Part shown: positions 1 through 7,036 of the stretch, in pieces
Numbering within the stretch: the stretch's first letter is position 1
How the letters are laid out: each line of letters starts with the position of its first letter
Origin: an uncultured Lachnospiraceae bacterium
Lineage (GTDB): Bacteria > Bacillota > Clostridia > Lachnospirales > Lachnospiraceae
Direction: 5' to 3'
DNA: 30,125 nt
Assembly (NCBI GenBank): GCA_900554205.1
Contig: USGM01000025.1
Coordinates: forward strand, 1 to 30,125
Translations under genes and position numbers: made by a program
The notes under the pieces: generated by a model
The model's database searches: none
Told to the model about the DNA's origin: nothing
The model's input: the letters and a program-made list of their open reading frames with translations, nothing else

Positions 1-176
1 CCCTGCCGCGCCTGCTTGGCAAGCGTCGGATCGATCTGCATGAGCCGGTCTGTGACATCCTTATGTACAGTGCTTTTTGACACCCCAAACGCCTTGGCTG
101 TCTGCCGCACAGTGGCATTGGATTCAATGATATAATTCGCAATGCTGATAGCACGCTCTTCAATGTAATCCTTCAA
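1..176 (-). CDS. spoIIID: Stage III sporulation regulator SpoIIID (3' end beyond window)
   Basis: Small helix-turn-helix DNA-binding protein that, in Bacillus and Clostridia, adjusts mother-cell gene expression together with sigma-E. The visible 58 codons read LKDYIEERAI..., then a helix-turn-helix of the form NATVRQTAKAFGVSKSTVHK, which is the family signature. The start is TTG at 174-176, preceded by the ribosome binding site GAGGGG about seven bases upstream; no ATG fits. The gene continues off the left edge, so the basic C-terminal part is not visible. A sigma-E type promoter lies just upstream. Pieces of this same 5-prime region recur twice further right, near 6.3 and 7.05 kb. Identification is confident; the incomplete end cannot be checked for integrity. 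Confidence 0.93.
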   Translation of the reverse strand, partial: MKDYIEERAISIANYIIESNATVRQTAKAFGVSKSTVHKDVTDRLMQIDPTLAKQARQ

Positions 177-247
177 AAGAATACCCCTCAAGAATCTTTT
201 TTACAATGTATGAAAGATTCCCGAGGGGTATGCAATGAATTTTTAAT
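62..247. repeat. spoIIID 5-prime region, parental copy of a repeated segment
   Basis: Bases 62-240, covering the spoIIID promoter and the first 38 codons, recur without any gap at 6271-6449 with seven mismatches. Weaker similarity extends to 247/6456. Bases 91-128 recur exactly at 7037-7074. The parental copy is the one attached to the apparently complete gene. Confidence 0.9.
205..233 (-). promoter_or_regulatory. Sigma-E type promoter of spoIIID
   Basis: On the minus strand a -35-like GCATACC (227-233) and a -10 CATACATT (205-212) are separated by 14 bp. This matches the known sigma-E consensus of Bacillus/Clostridia (ATA-type -35 and CATACAnT -10). spoIIID is a classical sigma-E target. 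The promoter sits within an interrupted inverted repeat (181-199 against 213-231, 17 paired bases). Transcription would start near 198, so only one arm of that repeat would be in the RNA and it is more likely a DNA-level dyad than an RNA hairpin. Confidence 0.7.
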
Positions 248-249
248 AG

Positions 250-3200
250 TCACATATCAGTAAATTGCAGTTCCAGCTCCCGATGTCTCTCGATGATCTT
301 ATTTGCTTCCTCTTCCGAAACGATTTCGCCCTGATATTCATATTGGTAGGAATCCCAATTTTCTTTCGGAGAGCAATTAAGAGTTTCCACAGTTTCCAAT
401 GTCATACTTTGGGGCGGAAGCTTCTGATAGCGTATCTGATAGGCATCAGGATCACCGGATGAAACATTCTTAATCAGTCCATTCTCACAAAGCACGCAGG
501 TTCCGTTCCGATAGCCGATTCCTCTCAGCAACTGATAGGAGCTTCCATCGCCCCATGTGTAAGCATCATAAATGTTGGCGCTGCCCTGACTGCTGCGAAT
601 CCCGATAAAGAGTTCCGGCACTCCGTCCTGATTCATATCCTGCACAAGATAAACCGGTGTACCTCCATTGATTGCCGCTGCATATTCCTCACAGATATAG
701 GAGGAACCCACCGCCCGATATGCGGCTATCATATCCTGATCTTGCTTTATTTTCTCTGCAAATGTCTTATAGGCATTGATAATCTCCTGGTAAGACTCCA
801 TATAGGTTTCTCCGAAATATTTTCCAGAAAGACGATTCATCTCCTCCGAGGGTACAAATTTTAAGTTTTGCACAATAATGTTCTTCTGACCGGATAAGGC
901 AAAGGTCACCTGAAGCTTTCCCCAATAATCGGTAGCAGGCTGAAAACCATAGACATCTTTTTCCGCCACAAAATGTGATCCCTGGGACTGAATATCCCAT
1001 TGATCCGAATAAAAATGCCCCGGGTATTCATCAATGCCTATATTTCCTCTCAGAAGGGCAGCATAACGATGATATAAGGAATCCTCTGAGTCCTCCGCAG
1101 AGGCAGTATTCAGAATATGCTCCCAGTATGGCATAATCTCAAAACCATCCACAGCTTCTATGCCCCGGCACGAGAAATAAACTTTCCTTGAATCCGGATC
1201 AAATCTGATGTCTGCCGAAAGATTTCCCCAGTCCACATCCCCATCTACCTCTTTAAATCCCTGATAGGAATCAAGCAACGCAGTTTTGATAATATATATT
1301 GCATCGTATTCTGATGTCTTTTTCTTCTCAGTCCATGTAAAAAATACCTTTTTGTGCTCGTAGCCCTTATTCTCATAATAGCTCCGGAGAAGATTCTCAA
1401 AGGCACTTTTTGTCAAAGAGTTATTGCCTGCGTCAAAGTACTCGTGTTTCTCCGGTTCGTAGAAAATATGCTCTCTTCCTATCAATTCATTTTCAAGAGC
1501 AGTTCCATCCTCTGATAAATAAATCCCGCCGTAGGTCTGATAGTATTCCCTTGGTTCTATCCGCAAATCATCCTGCGCTACATAGTATTCCAAGCCTGTA
1601 GCTGCGTCTCTGTACATATCCAGCCACGACGAAATCAAATCCGGTTCAGAGCCGTCATACATCGTGTTATTCTTTACTTCCTTGATTTGACCGTCTCTCA
1701 CCTGATAAATTCCGGTATAGGTATAATGTCCTGTTCCTGTCTGCTCCGCGACCAACAATTCCAATATGCCGTCATGGTTGAAATCTACCAGGGCAAACTG
1801 TTCATGGGCGGGTTCCTCATAATCGGCTGACGCATGCAGTTCATCCCATTGCGAAGCAAAAACCTCTATCTGTTCTTCCATGGACGAGCTGATATATTCT
1901 TCTTCATAGGGGATATATGTGAAATCAAGAATCCTGATCTTCCCGTTCCTGTCATAGTCAAAATAGACAAATACACATCCCCAGAAATCATGTTTGCTAT
2001 ATCCGTCAATTCCCTGTTCTGCAATCAGGCAGGTCTGACCCTGATAGGTTCCATACTTAATGTCCCAGATTCCCCAATCTGCCGTAGATGCGCAGGCCGC
2101 GTTTTCACTCAAACCGGAAAATTCCCACTCATAGCGATTTTTCATTTCCCGTCCCCACGACGAGATTTCGGCTGCATCTTCAGACATCTTTTCCCAATAA
2201 TCATAAATATTTTCAATATTGATTACCGTTTCTTTATCAAGTCCCCGGACAGAAATTTTTGCTTCAAAACGGCCGGCACCTTTTACAACCGAGATAGGAA
2301 AGGAATTGTCCAGAATCGTTTCTCCCTGATACATTTCCAGCTTCTCCCATTTGCCTCCCCTGTCTTTGATAACGGCATATTCCATTAAACCTGCGGAATT
2401 TACACGGGGCTGCATCCGCATCACCACTTCGTTCTCTCCATCGTGATCCAGATCGACATACCTTGCATCCGCAAAATCTACATAGATAAGATCTTCATGC
2501 TGATATATTTTTTCCAGATTAAATACATAAACAAATTTGGTATGTTTATACTCCTCCGCATCGTAATACACCACATACTCCGGCTGTCCGTTTCCGTCTA
2601 TGTCATCCAGTTCCTCCCATTCTGCTCCAAAGGGAATAAAATAAGTCAATACCTTGGAATAATTGTCTGAATCCTTCTCTTGTATTTCCTCCCCCGAGTC
2701 CAGTTTTTCTCCGTCAAACCGGTAGATAACAGAACCGTGTTCATCAGAAGAACTGCTCCACTCATTAATAAAATTCCCTTCTTTCGTCAGGTAATAGCGA
2801 TTTCTCCACCATCCATCAAACACATGAACCAGCTGGTCATCCTTCAGGGTATAAAGGTCAAATATCACATGATACATAGTGTCATTTTCACCGGTGTAAT
2901 TTACACCAAACATCAATTCTTTTATTCCATCCCCATTGATGTCCTGTACCAAATATCCCAATTCCTGATTGGGATCATCATTTTTAACAGTAAATTCCGA
3001 TGAAAAGAGATCATTTCCCTCGGCATCGGTATATTGCTCATAGTTTTCCTGCGCCTTTATAGGATCCTGCAATGCCTCCTCTGCCAGACGAATCAATCTC
3101 TCATATTCCGGATGAAGCTGATCCGTTGATACCTCCTCCAATTCTGTCACTTCTGATGCATCAGTTTCGTTCCGGCTGTCAGGCGCCTGACTCAATTCAT

Positions 3201-4344
3201 CTTCCCCACTGACATTTCCATTCTCCAAAGAATCTGTACTTTCTTTTGTAACAGGATTGGAAAGTAAAGTGACCGAAACCATAAGGCATCCTATGACTAA
3301 CAAAATAACCACCCAAAATACGGGCTTTTTATAATTCATAATATTCTTTATCCGTTGTCCCGGGTTTCCTTCTCCAAAGGGCAGTGCGGAGGAGGCAAAA
3401 ACATTTCTTCCCGTGGCAAGCCGGAGTAAAGATGCTGCATATTGGGCGCGGATATCCACATCCAGTTTCCGCATAACCGCCTCGTCACAGCTCATTTCCA
3501 TATCCTGTCCTGCCAGAATAAAAGCTGCCCACACAAGGGGATTGAACCAATGAATGCACAATGCAAGAAATGCCAGTACCTTTACAATATGGTCGCATCT
3601 GGCGATATGATGTTTCTCATGCAAAATGACATATTCCGTCTCCTCCTCGCCAAGAGTAGACGGAAGATATATTTTCGGTCTTATCATTCCAAGGCATAAG
3701 GGTGTCTGAATTTCATCACACAAATAGATATTTTCCCGGAGCTTCAGCGAAACAGACAGCTTCTTCCGCAAACGAAGCAAACGCAGCACATTGACAGAAA
3801 AAAGTGTCACCATTCCCAGAAACCATATAAGGCAAAGGAAATCCGTCCATTTTGCCATACGGGTGCCGGAAACGGTTTCCTCCATATGTTTTGAACCATG
3901 ATCGGTACTGTCCGGCGCAGCGGCATCAGGGACGCCCCCAATGCTTTCCCTCACAGAATTTCCGGCTGCTTCTCCCGCTGGATCATTTTGTCCGTCAGAA
4001 ATGTATTCCGGAATATGAGGCGTTACATCCGTTGTTTGATTCTGAGCCTGATTATCCTCTTGCATGACCGTAAACTGCTCTTCTGATACAAAGGTGATCT
4101 CTCCCGCATTCCTGTCTGCTGTATTCAACAAGTTGAAAACCGAAAGCGTTGAAGAAAACGAAAACGGACACAGAAGTCTGAACAACACGATTCCCCACAA
4201 TGCGTAGGAAAAAGTCTTGGGGGCTCTTTTTAACAGGAGACGTACAAGCATCACGATAATAATGATGATGCCGGCGGCAATACTCATATTCAAAATCCGG
4301 AAAGCGACCTGATTCACAATCATGGAACCAACTTTCTCCAACAT
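250..4344 (-). CDS. BlaR1-type M56 metallopeptidase sensor with giant calcium-binding-like extracellular region
   Basis: Predicted membrane-bound sensor protease that would inactivate the BlaI-type repressor encoded just upstream. Residues 1-365 form the M56 module: membrane segments near 15-38, 44-66, 166-190, 255-278 and 341-362, the zinc motif HEKHH at 242-246 and a downstream MSCDEAV segment. There is a long hydrophilic insertion (about 70-165). In BlaR1/MecR1 the extracellular domain is a ~250-residue penicillin-binding fold; I see no SxxK-based equivalent. Instead ~1000 residues follow, with at least five D-x-[DN]-x-D/N-G segments (near 467, 580, 632, 852 and 1232: DINGDG, DIDGNG, DLDHDG, DFNHDG, DMNQDG), each followed by a strand-like hydrophobic stretch, as in FG-GAP/VCBS or EF-hand-like calcium-binding repeats. 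The start follows the repressor stop by three bases, so the two genes are co-transcribed. The ligand is unknown; beta-lactam sensing should not be assumed. Confidence 0.85.
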   Translation of the reverse strand: MLEKVGSMIVNQVAFRILNMSIAAGIIIIIVMLVRLLLKRAPKTFSYALWGIVLFRLLCPFSFSSTLSVFNLLNTADRNAGEITFVSEEQFTVMQEDNQAQNQTTDVTPHIPEYISDGQNDPAGEAAGNSVRESIGGVPDAAAPDSTDHGSKHMEETVSGTRMAKWTDFLCLIWFLGMVTLFSVNVLRLLRLRKKLSVSLKLRENIYLCDEIQTPLCLGMIRPKIYLPSTLGEEETEYVILHEKHHIARCDHIVKVLAFLALCIHWFNPLVWAAFILAGQDMEMSCDEAVMRKLDVDIRAQYAASLLRLATGRNVFASSALPFGEGNPGQRIKNIMNYKKPVFWVVILLVIGCLMVSVTLLSNPVTKESTDSLENGNVSGEDELSQAPDSRNETDASEVTELEEVSTDQLHPEYERLIRLAEEALQDPIKAQENYEQYTDAEGNDLFSSEFTVKNDDPNQELGYLVQDINGDGIKELMFGVNYTGENDTMYHVIFDLYTLKDDQLVHVFDGWWRNRYYLTKEGNFINEWSSSSDEHGSVIYRFDGEKLDSGEEIQEKDSDNYSKVLTYFIPFGAEWEELDDIDGNGQPEYVVYYDAEEYKHTKFVYVFNLEKIYQHEDLIYVDFADARYVDLDHDGENEVVMRMQPRVNSAGLMEYAVIKDRGGKWEKLEMYQGETILDNSFPISVVKGAGRFEAKISVRGLDKETVINIENIYDYWEKMSEDAAEISSWGREMKNRYEWEFSGLSENAACASTADWGIWDIKYGTYQGQTCLIAEQGIDGYSKHDFWGCVFVYFDYDRNGKIRILDFTYIPYEEEYISSSMEEQIEVFASQWDELHASADYEEPAHEQFALVDFNHDGILELLVAEQTGTGHYTYTGIYQVRDGQIKEVKNNTMYDGSEPDLISSWLDMYRDAATGLEYYVAQDDLRIEPREYYQTYGGIYLSEDGTALENELIGREHIFYEPEKHEYFDAGNNSLTKSAFENLLRSYYENKGYEHKKVFFTWTEKKKTSEYDAIYIIKTALLDSYQGFKEVDGDVDWGNLSADIRFDPDSRKVYFSCRGIEAVDGFEIMPYWEHILNTASAEDSEDSLYHRYAALLRGNIGIDEYPGHFYSDQWDIQSQGSHFVAEKDVYGFQPATDYWGKLQVTFALSGQKNIIVQNLKFVPSEEMNRLSGKYFGETYMESYQEIINAYKTFAEKIKQDQDMIAAYRAVGSSYICEEYAAAINGGTPVYLVQDMNQDGVPELFIGIRSSQGSANIYDAYTWGDGSSYQLLRGIGYRNGTCVLCENGLIKNVSSGDPDAYQIRYQKLPPQSMTLETVETLNCSPKENWDSYQYEYQGEIVSEEEANKIIERHRELELQFTDM

Positions 4345-4347
4345 ACC

Positions 4348-4710
4348 CTATTTCTCCTTCTTTTCCTGAATGATGGAAATCAGTTCTTTGATTTCCGCTT
4401 CCGATAGCTTTTTTCTGGAAGTAAATGCCGCCACAAATGCAGGCAATGATCCCTGAAAAGCCTCCTCCACAAATTCTTCACCTTGCATTCCAAAAAATTC
4501 ATCTCTGGAAAGCACGGAGGAAACAATTCCGTTTACATTCTGAAAAATCCCTTTGTCACACAGCTTCCGAAGGACATTATATGTCGTCGGTCTTTTCCAA
4601 TTCAGTTCTTTACTGCATATTTCCGCCAACTCTCTGGAGCCTATCGGTTCATTCCTCCAGATTATCTCAGCAAAACGCGTTTCCACTACCCCAATTTTTG
4701 AATCTCCCAT
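4348..4710 (-). CDS. BlaI/MecI/CopY-family transcriptional repressor
   Basis: Winged-helix repressor of the Penicillinase_R family, 120 residues, about the usual length. The N-terminal winged helix includes a GSRELAEIC helix and the family-typical PTTYNVLRKLCDKG recognition region (about residues 25-62), followed by a C-terminal dimerisation helix ending in EKKEK. I chose the ATG at 4708-4710 rather than an upstream TTG, because an ideal AGGAGG site (4720-4725) lies eight bases before it and the upstream TTG would put that site inside the gene. The promoter contains two near-identical dyads, which argues for autoregulation. It is co-transcribed with the M56 sensor protease, which by family analogy would cleave it on induction. 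No beta-lactamase is visible beside it, so its regulon is probably itself or genes elsewhere. Confidence 0.9.
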   Translation of the reverse strand: MGDSKIGVVETRFAEIIWRNEPIGSRELAEICSKELNWKRPTTYNVLRKLCDKGIFQNVNGIVSSVLSRDEFFGMQGEEFVEEAFQGSLPAFVAAFTSRKKLSEAEIKELISIIQEKKEK

Positions 4711-4725
4711 GTATGTTTTCCTCCT

Positions 4726-4777
4726 GTTTATTTTCAATAAACAATTACAGTTTATTCGGAATAAACAGCCTTGTCAA
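4726..4777 (-). promoter_or_regulatory. blaI-type promoter with two repressor dyads
   Basis: On the minus strand TTGACA (4772-4777), a 17-bp spacer and TAAACT (4749-4754) form a good vegetative promoter. Two palindromes of the form GTTTATT-nnn-AATAAAC overlay it: 4750-4766 (between -35 and -10) and 4726-4742 (downstream of the -10, just before the ribosome binding site). Their centres are 24 bp apart. The placement is typical of autoregulated BlaI-family operators, although the sequence differs from the TACA/TGTA-type bla/mec operators. Confidence 0.8.
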
Positions 4778-4798
4778 CACTTTTTTCCTCATTATGCT

Positions 4799-4831
4799 AA
4801 AAGCACTCCCTGATATCTACCCGAGAGTGCT
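4799..4831 (-). terminator. Hairpin terminator, repeat-family copy A
   Basis: On the minus strand AGCACTC ... GAGTGCT forms a stem followed by TTTT. It lies downstream of the DUF2442 gene and upstream of the repressor promoter. It belongs to a set of three related hairpins in this window (others near 6172 and 9338) that share both stem and flanks. Confidence 0.7.
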
Positions 4832-4904
4832 CTTGCTTCCATTCTATTTAATTCTTCATACTTCGTTCTATATTGTTACTGCCCTGTCCTATTTGAAAAC
4901 ATTA

Positions 4905-5213
4905 TTATCCTACTGCCGCACTTACATTTCTGGCTGTATATGGATAACTGTCGGCATACATAGTCTCCGGAGCAATATCAATGTCTCCGTTCATCCATGT
5001 CATAACGCCATGAAAAATATTAAAATCTTCTAATACCTTTTCATCCTTCAATGGGCTAAACGCAGAGTCCTTCAGCAGAGTTGTGTCAAAAAGTCTTTGC
5101 TCTCCCGTAGAAAATGTGAGCAATAACATACCCCCGCGTAAAACCTTTGCTTCTTTTATTTTGATATTCTGTGTTTTCTCTCCTGCGTAACATACATCGT
5201 CAATAATATACAT
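4905..5213 (-). CDS. DUF2442 family protein
   Basis: 102 residues. The pattern LLLTFSTGEQRLFDTTLL ... FSPLKDEKV ... NGDIDIAPETMY matches the DUF2442 family (a beta-rich small domain with F-x-x-G-x-x-R-x-F-D and a C-terminal D-I-A-P-E-x-x-Y). Its members often sit beside DUF4160 proteins in what are thought to be toxin-antitoxin-like pairs. Here no DUF4160 partner is adjacent, so it looks solitary. The start has GGAGG about eight bases upstream. It lies downstream of the truncated GNAT gene and before a hairpin terminator. Its function is not established. Confidence 0.75.
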   Translation of the reverse strand: MYIIDDVCYAGEKTQNIKIKEAKVLRGGMLLLTFSTGEQRLFDTTLLKDSAFSPLKDEKVLEDFNIFHGVMTWMNGDIDIAPETMYADSYPYTARNVSAAVG

Positions 5214-5277
5214 TCAAAGCACCTCCCATAATAATCTTTGTTTTTCTCTTGTTAACTCGCTTTTTCTCACATTTCCA

Positions 5278-5439
5278 TTATGTCTTTATCCATTCTTCCG
5301 CAGACTTACTTGAATCAAGCAGCATACACCCTGCAAACTGGTCTTCGCTTTCCGCATCAAACGCTAATATCTCTTGACGAAATTTCCATATGTCATCTGC
5401 GCATTCAGAATTTACCTCAATCAATTCGATTCGCTTCAT
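5278..5439 (-). pseudogene. Truncated GNAT acetyltransferase, N-terminal piece
   Basis: An open frame of 53 codons starting with ATG at 5437-5439 and an AAGGAGA ribosome binding site eight bases upstream. It reads MKRIELIEVN... then IWKFRQEILAFDAE, EDQFAGCMLLD and SAEEWI. That is how a common clostridial GNAT acetyltransferase begins, but the frame stops where the central beta-strands and the acetyl-CoA loop should follow. The sequence between the stop and the DUF2442 gene does not continue the family in any frame I read. It starts 23 bases after the YdcF-like stop. It is most likely a broken remnant; the intact ribosome binding site means a short peptide could still be made. Confidence 0.6.
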
Positions 5440-5462
5440 CAGCGTATCTCCTTAACCACCAA

Positions 5463-6077
5463 TTAAATTTCAAAATCCGGAATAACTCTATTTTCGACAC
5501 ACCTAAGGATATTTAATACTTCTCCCCTTGCTCTTTCGATACCTTCCGATGTATTCATCCAATTATCTCGCCTTGTATTTTCATCATCAGCGGGACACGG
5601 AATTATCTCAATGTGTTCTGGGAATAGGTATCTTGCGAGAGCCAAACTTCGTCTCATATGATATGTTGTCGTTACCATCAATACCTTACTCACTCGGTTT
5701 AGCCAAAATACTCTCTGCAACTCCATCATTGCACATAGAATATTCTCAATTGTATTTTGCGATATATTTTCTACAATTATATTTGTTTCAGGAATACCTA
5801 ATTGCAAAGCTTTGTTTTTCATATGTTGCGCTTCCGTCATTTTTCCTTCCGCAAACTCTCTTAAAGCGCCTCCACATAACATTACTTTATTGGCTCTACC
5901 TGTATTATAGGCATTTGCCGCCACTGGAACTCTGTACTTGGCAGCTTTTATACTCCCTAAAACAATAATACAATCAACTTTTTCTCCAGTATCGTTCAAA
6001 TTCTCGAATAATATTCTATCAATTATGTCATTAGTCAAATCTGCTTCTGCAATTTTTGATACTCTCATATTTGCCAT
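5463..6077 (-). CDS. YdcF/SanA-like DUF218 family protein
   Basis: 204 residues. The family pattern is visible: DCIIVLGSIKAAKYRVPVA near residue 37, VMLCGGA near 67, a segment with AQHMKNKALQLGIPETNIIVE, NTIENI, and MVTTTYHMRRSLALARYLF near 135. DUF218 proteins have a Rossmann-like fold. Some (ElyC, SanA) act in cell-envelope metabolism, but most have no known reaction. There is no N-terminal membrane segment, so this one is probably cytoplasmic, like YdcF. The start has GAGGG about five bases upstream; a second ATG lies three codons in. A perfect palindrome and a -10-like TATAAT are present in its upstream region. It heads a short run with the truncated GNAT and DUF2442 genes. Confidence 0.8.
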   Translation of the reverse strand: MANMRVSKIAEADLTNDIIDRILFENLNDTGEKVDCIIVLGSIKAAKYRVPVAANAYNTGRANKVMLCGGALREFAEGKMTEAQHMKNKALQLGIPETNIIVENISQNTIENILCAMMELQRVFWLNRVSKVLMVTTTYHMRRSLALARYLFPEHIEIIPCPADDENTRRDNWMNTSEGIERARGEVLNILRCVENRVIPDFEI

Positions 6078-6145
6078 CTTTCCCTCTATATGTTGTATTT
6101 CTTTATTCTCGTTAATATATAAATCTTTCTATACCTTGGGCATAC

Positions 6146-6169
6146 TGTAACGTTACATTTCTCATTATA
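6146..6169 (-). promoter_or_regulatory. 12-bp palindrome beside a -10-like box upstream of the YdcF-like gene
   Basis: TGTAACGTTACA (6146-6157) is a perfect palindrome. On the minus strand it lies seven bases downstream of TATAAT (6164-6169), a position suited to an operator at the transcription start. No convincing -35 is visible because the upstream sequence is the terminator hairpin, so promoter function is uncertain. Confidence 0.4.
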
Positions 6170-6171
6170 CC

Positions 6172-6204
6172 AAAAACACCCTCAAGTTTCTACCCGAGAG
6201 TGCT
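6172..6204 (-). terminator. Hairpin terminator, repeat-family copy B
   Basis: On the minus strand CACTCTCGGGT, a four-base loop and ACTTGAGGGTG form an 11-bp stem with some G-T pairs, followed by TTTTT. It ends transcription coming from the spoIIID remnant and toxin side. The bases GGTATAATG after the T-run are shared with copy C. Confidence 0.8.
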
Positions 6205-6253
6205 CTGACATTCCCCTATTCAATTACCCAAATCACCCTGCCTCCGCACCGTT

Positions 6254-6385
6254 CTACATTGTTACAACCATATGTACAGTGCTTTTCGACACCCCAAATA
6301 CCTTGGCTGTCTGCCGCACAGTGGCATTGGATTCAATGATATAATTCGCAATGCCGATAGCACGCTCTTCAATGTAATCCTTCAA
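6254..6385 (-). pseudogene. Truncated spoIIID copy with intact sigma-E promoter
   Basis: Part of the 179-bp copy of the spoIIID 5-prime region (6271-6449). From the TTG at 6383-6385 it encodes 38 SpoIIID-like residues, then switches to foreign sequence inside the recognition helix (STVH followed by MVVTM) and stops. The full protein is about 90 residues, so the second half of the DNA-binding region is gone. The promoter boxes (-10 at 6414-6421, -35 at 6436-6442) are identical to the parent, while the ribosome binding site has changed from GAGGGG to GCGGGG. It is probably a non-functional scar, transcribed during sporulation into a terminator about 50 bases downstream. Confidence 0.8.
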
Positions 6386-6456
6386 AAGAATACCCCGCAA
6401 GAATCCTTTTTACAATGTATGAAAGATTCCCAAGGGGTATGCAATGAATTGCTAAT
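6271..6456. repeat. Second copy of spoIIID 5-prime region
   Basis: Bases 6271-6449 match 62-240 over 179 bases without gaps, with seven substitutions. Weaker similarity continues to 6456, so the stop codon of the toxin gene (6452-6454) lies at the very edge of the copy. The inverted repeat found in the parent is degraded here by three of the substitutions. Confidence 0.9.
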
Positions 6457-6787
6457 TTTGTTTTTTCATTCGTTTGATAATAGCCTGCCAATACATTCTA
6501 TCCTTCAATACTCTGATAACTGTTACCGTTGTATTTTCAACAACGAAGAAAATCAAATATGTACTGTATGGCTTGTAATAAATTTCTAATCCCTCAATGA
6601 CGTATCCTGTTTTTTCGTATCCCTCCGCAAAAGGATCCAATGCTTTGATTGCAGCCTTTATTTTCTTGGAAAAATTTTCTGCATATTCCCTATACATAAA
6701 AGTCTGCAATATATAAGTCTTCGTATTTTTAATATCTTGCAAAGCGTCCTTCGACAAGACAATTTTATATTCTTTAGGTTTATCCAT
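6452..6787 (-). CDS. RelE/ParE-family toxin
   Basis: 111 residues with the RelE/ParE pattern: EYKIVLSKDALQDIKNTKTYI at the start (strand then amphipathic helix), a second helix with FSKKIKAAIKALDPF, a basic/Tyr segment GLEIYYKPYSTYLIFFVV, and a C-terminal TVIRVLKDRMYWQAII. The spacing of strand-helix-helix-three-strand sheet fits type II toxins that cut ribosome-bound mRNA (RelE) or poison gyrase (ParE). Which target applies cannot be told from sequence alone. It begins four bases after the stop of a 56-residue protein that looks like its antitoxin. Its own stop codon is at the edge of the spoIIID-derived copy. Confidence 0.82.
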   Translation of the reverse strand: MDKPKEYKIVLSKDALQDIKNTKTYILQTFMYREYAENFSKKIKAAIKALDPFAEGYEKTGYVIEGLEIYYKPYSTYLIFFVVENTTVTVIRVLKDRMYWQAIIKRMKKQN

Positions 6788-6790
6788 ATA

Positions 6791-6961
6791 CTAAATCTTG
6801 TCGATTTCCTCCCACGCTTCTTCGATGGTGTATACCTCACCATTTTTCATGCTCTGCACTCCTTTTGCCAATTCCTGATAAAGTGCATCGAAAGCATCCT
6901 TCTCCGTATAATCATATGTGCGATTATTTACTGTCGTGTCTACTGCTGCTAATGGTGTCAT
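6791..6961 (-). CDS. Small antitoxin partner of the RelE/ParE toxin
   Basis: 56 residues, starting MTPLAAVDTTVNN and ending with KNGEVYTIEEAWEEIDKI. The acidic C-terminal half with a YTIEEAWEEID segment is typical of short antitoxins found with RelE/ParE toxins, which wrap the toxin with a flexible tail. The start ATG (6959-6961) has AGGGAG seven bases upstream. The stop is followed after three bases by the toxin start, so translation is probably coupled. A strong promoter with two direct repeats lies just upstream, consistent with autoregulation by the antitoxin-toxin complex. I see no clear ribbon-helix-helix or helix-turn-helix, so the DNA-binding mode is open. Confidence 0.72.
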   Translation of the reverse strand: MTPLAAVDTTVNNRTYDYTEKDAFDALYQELAKGVQSMKNGEVYTIEEAWEEIDKI

Positions 6962-6984
6962 GGTATCACTCCCTTTCTAGTCCT

Positions 6985-7013
6985 ATTATATGCAATATAT
7001 GTTTTTATAGCAA
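6985..7013 (-). promoter_or_regulatory. Promoter of the toxin-antitoxin pair
   Basis: On the minus strand TTGCTA (7008-7013), 17 bp and TATAAT (6985-6990). The motif TATTGC followed by AT-rich sequence occurs twice, 18 bp apart, overlapping both the -35 and the -10. This suits an operator for autoregulation. Confidence 0.7.
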
Positions 7014-7036
7014 TACACATTTTTTTATTTAAGCGT

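Noticed and set aside
181..231. Strong interrupted inverted repeat upstream of spoIIID, first read as an RNA hairpin hiding the ribosome binding site
   Set aside because: The sigma-E -10 box lies in its loop, so transcription starts within it and only one arm would be in the RNA.
250..4710. A beta-lactam resistance operon
   Set aside because: The repressor and protease belong to the BlaI/BlaR1 families, but no beta-lactamase or PBP2a gene is present and the sensor lacks a recognisable penicillin-binding domain.
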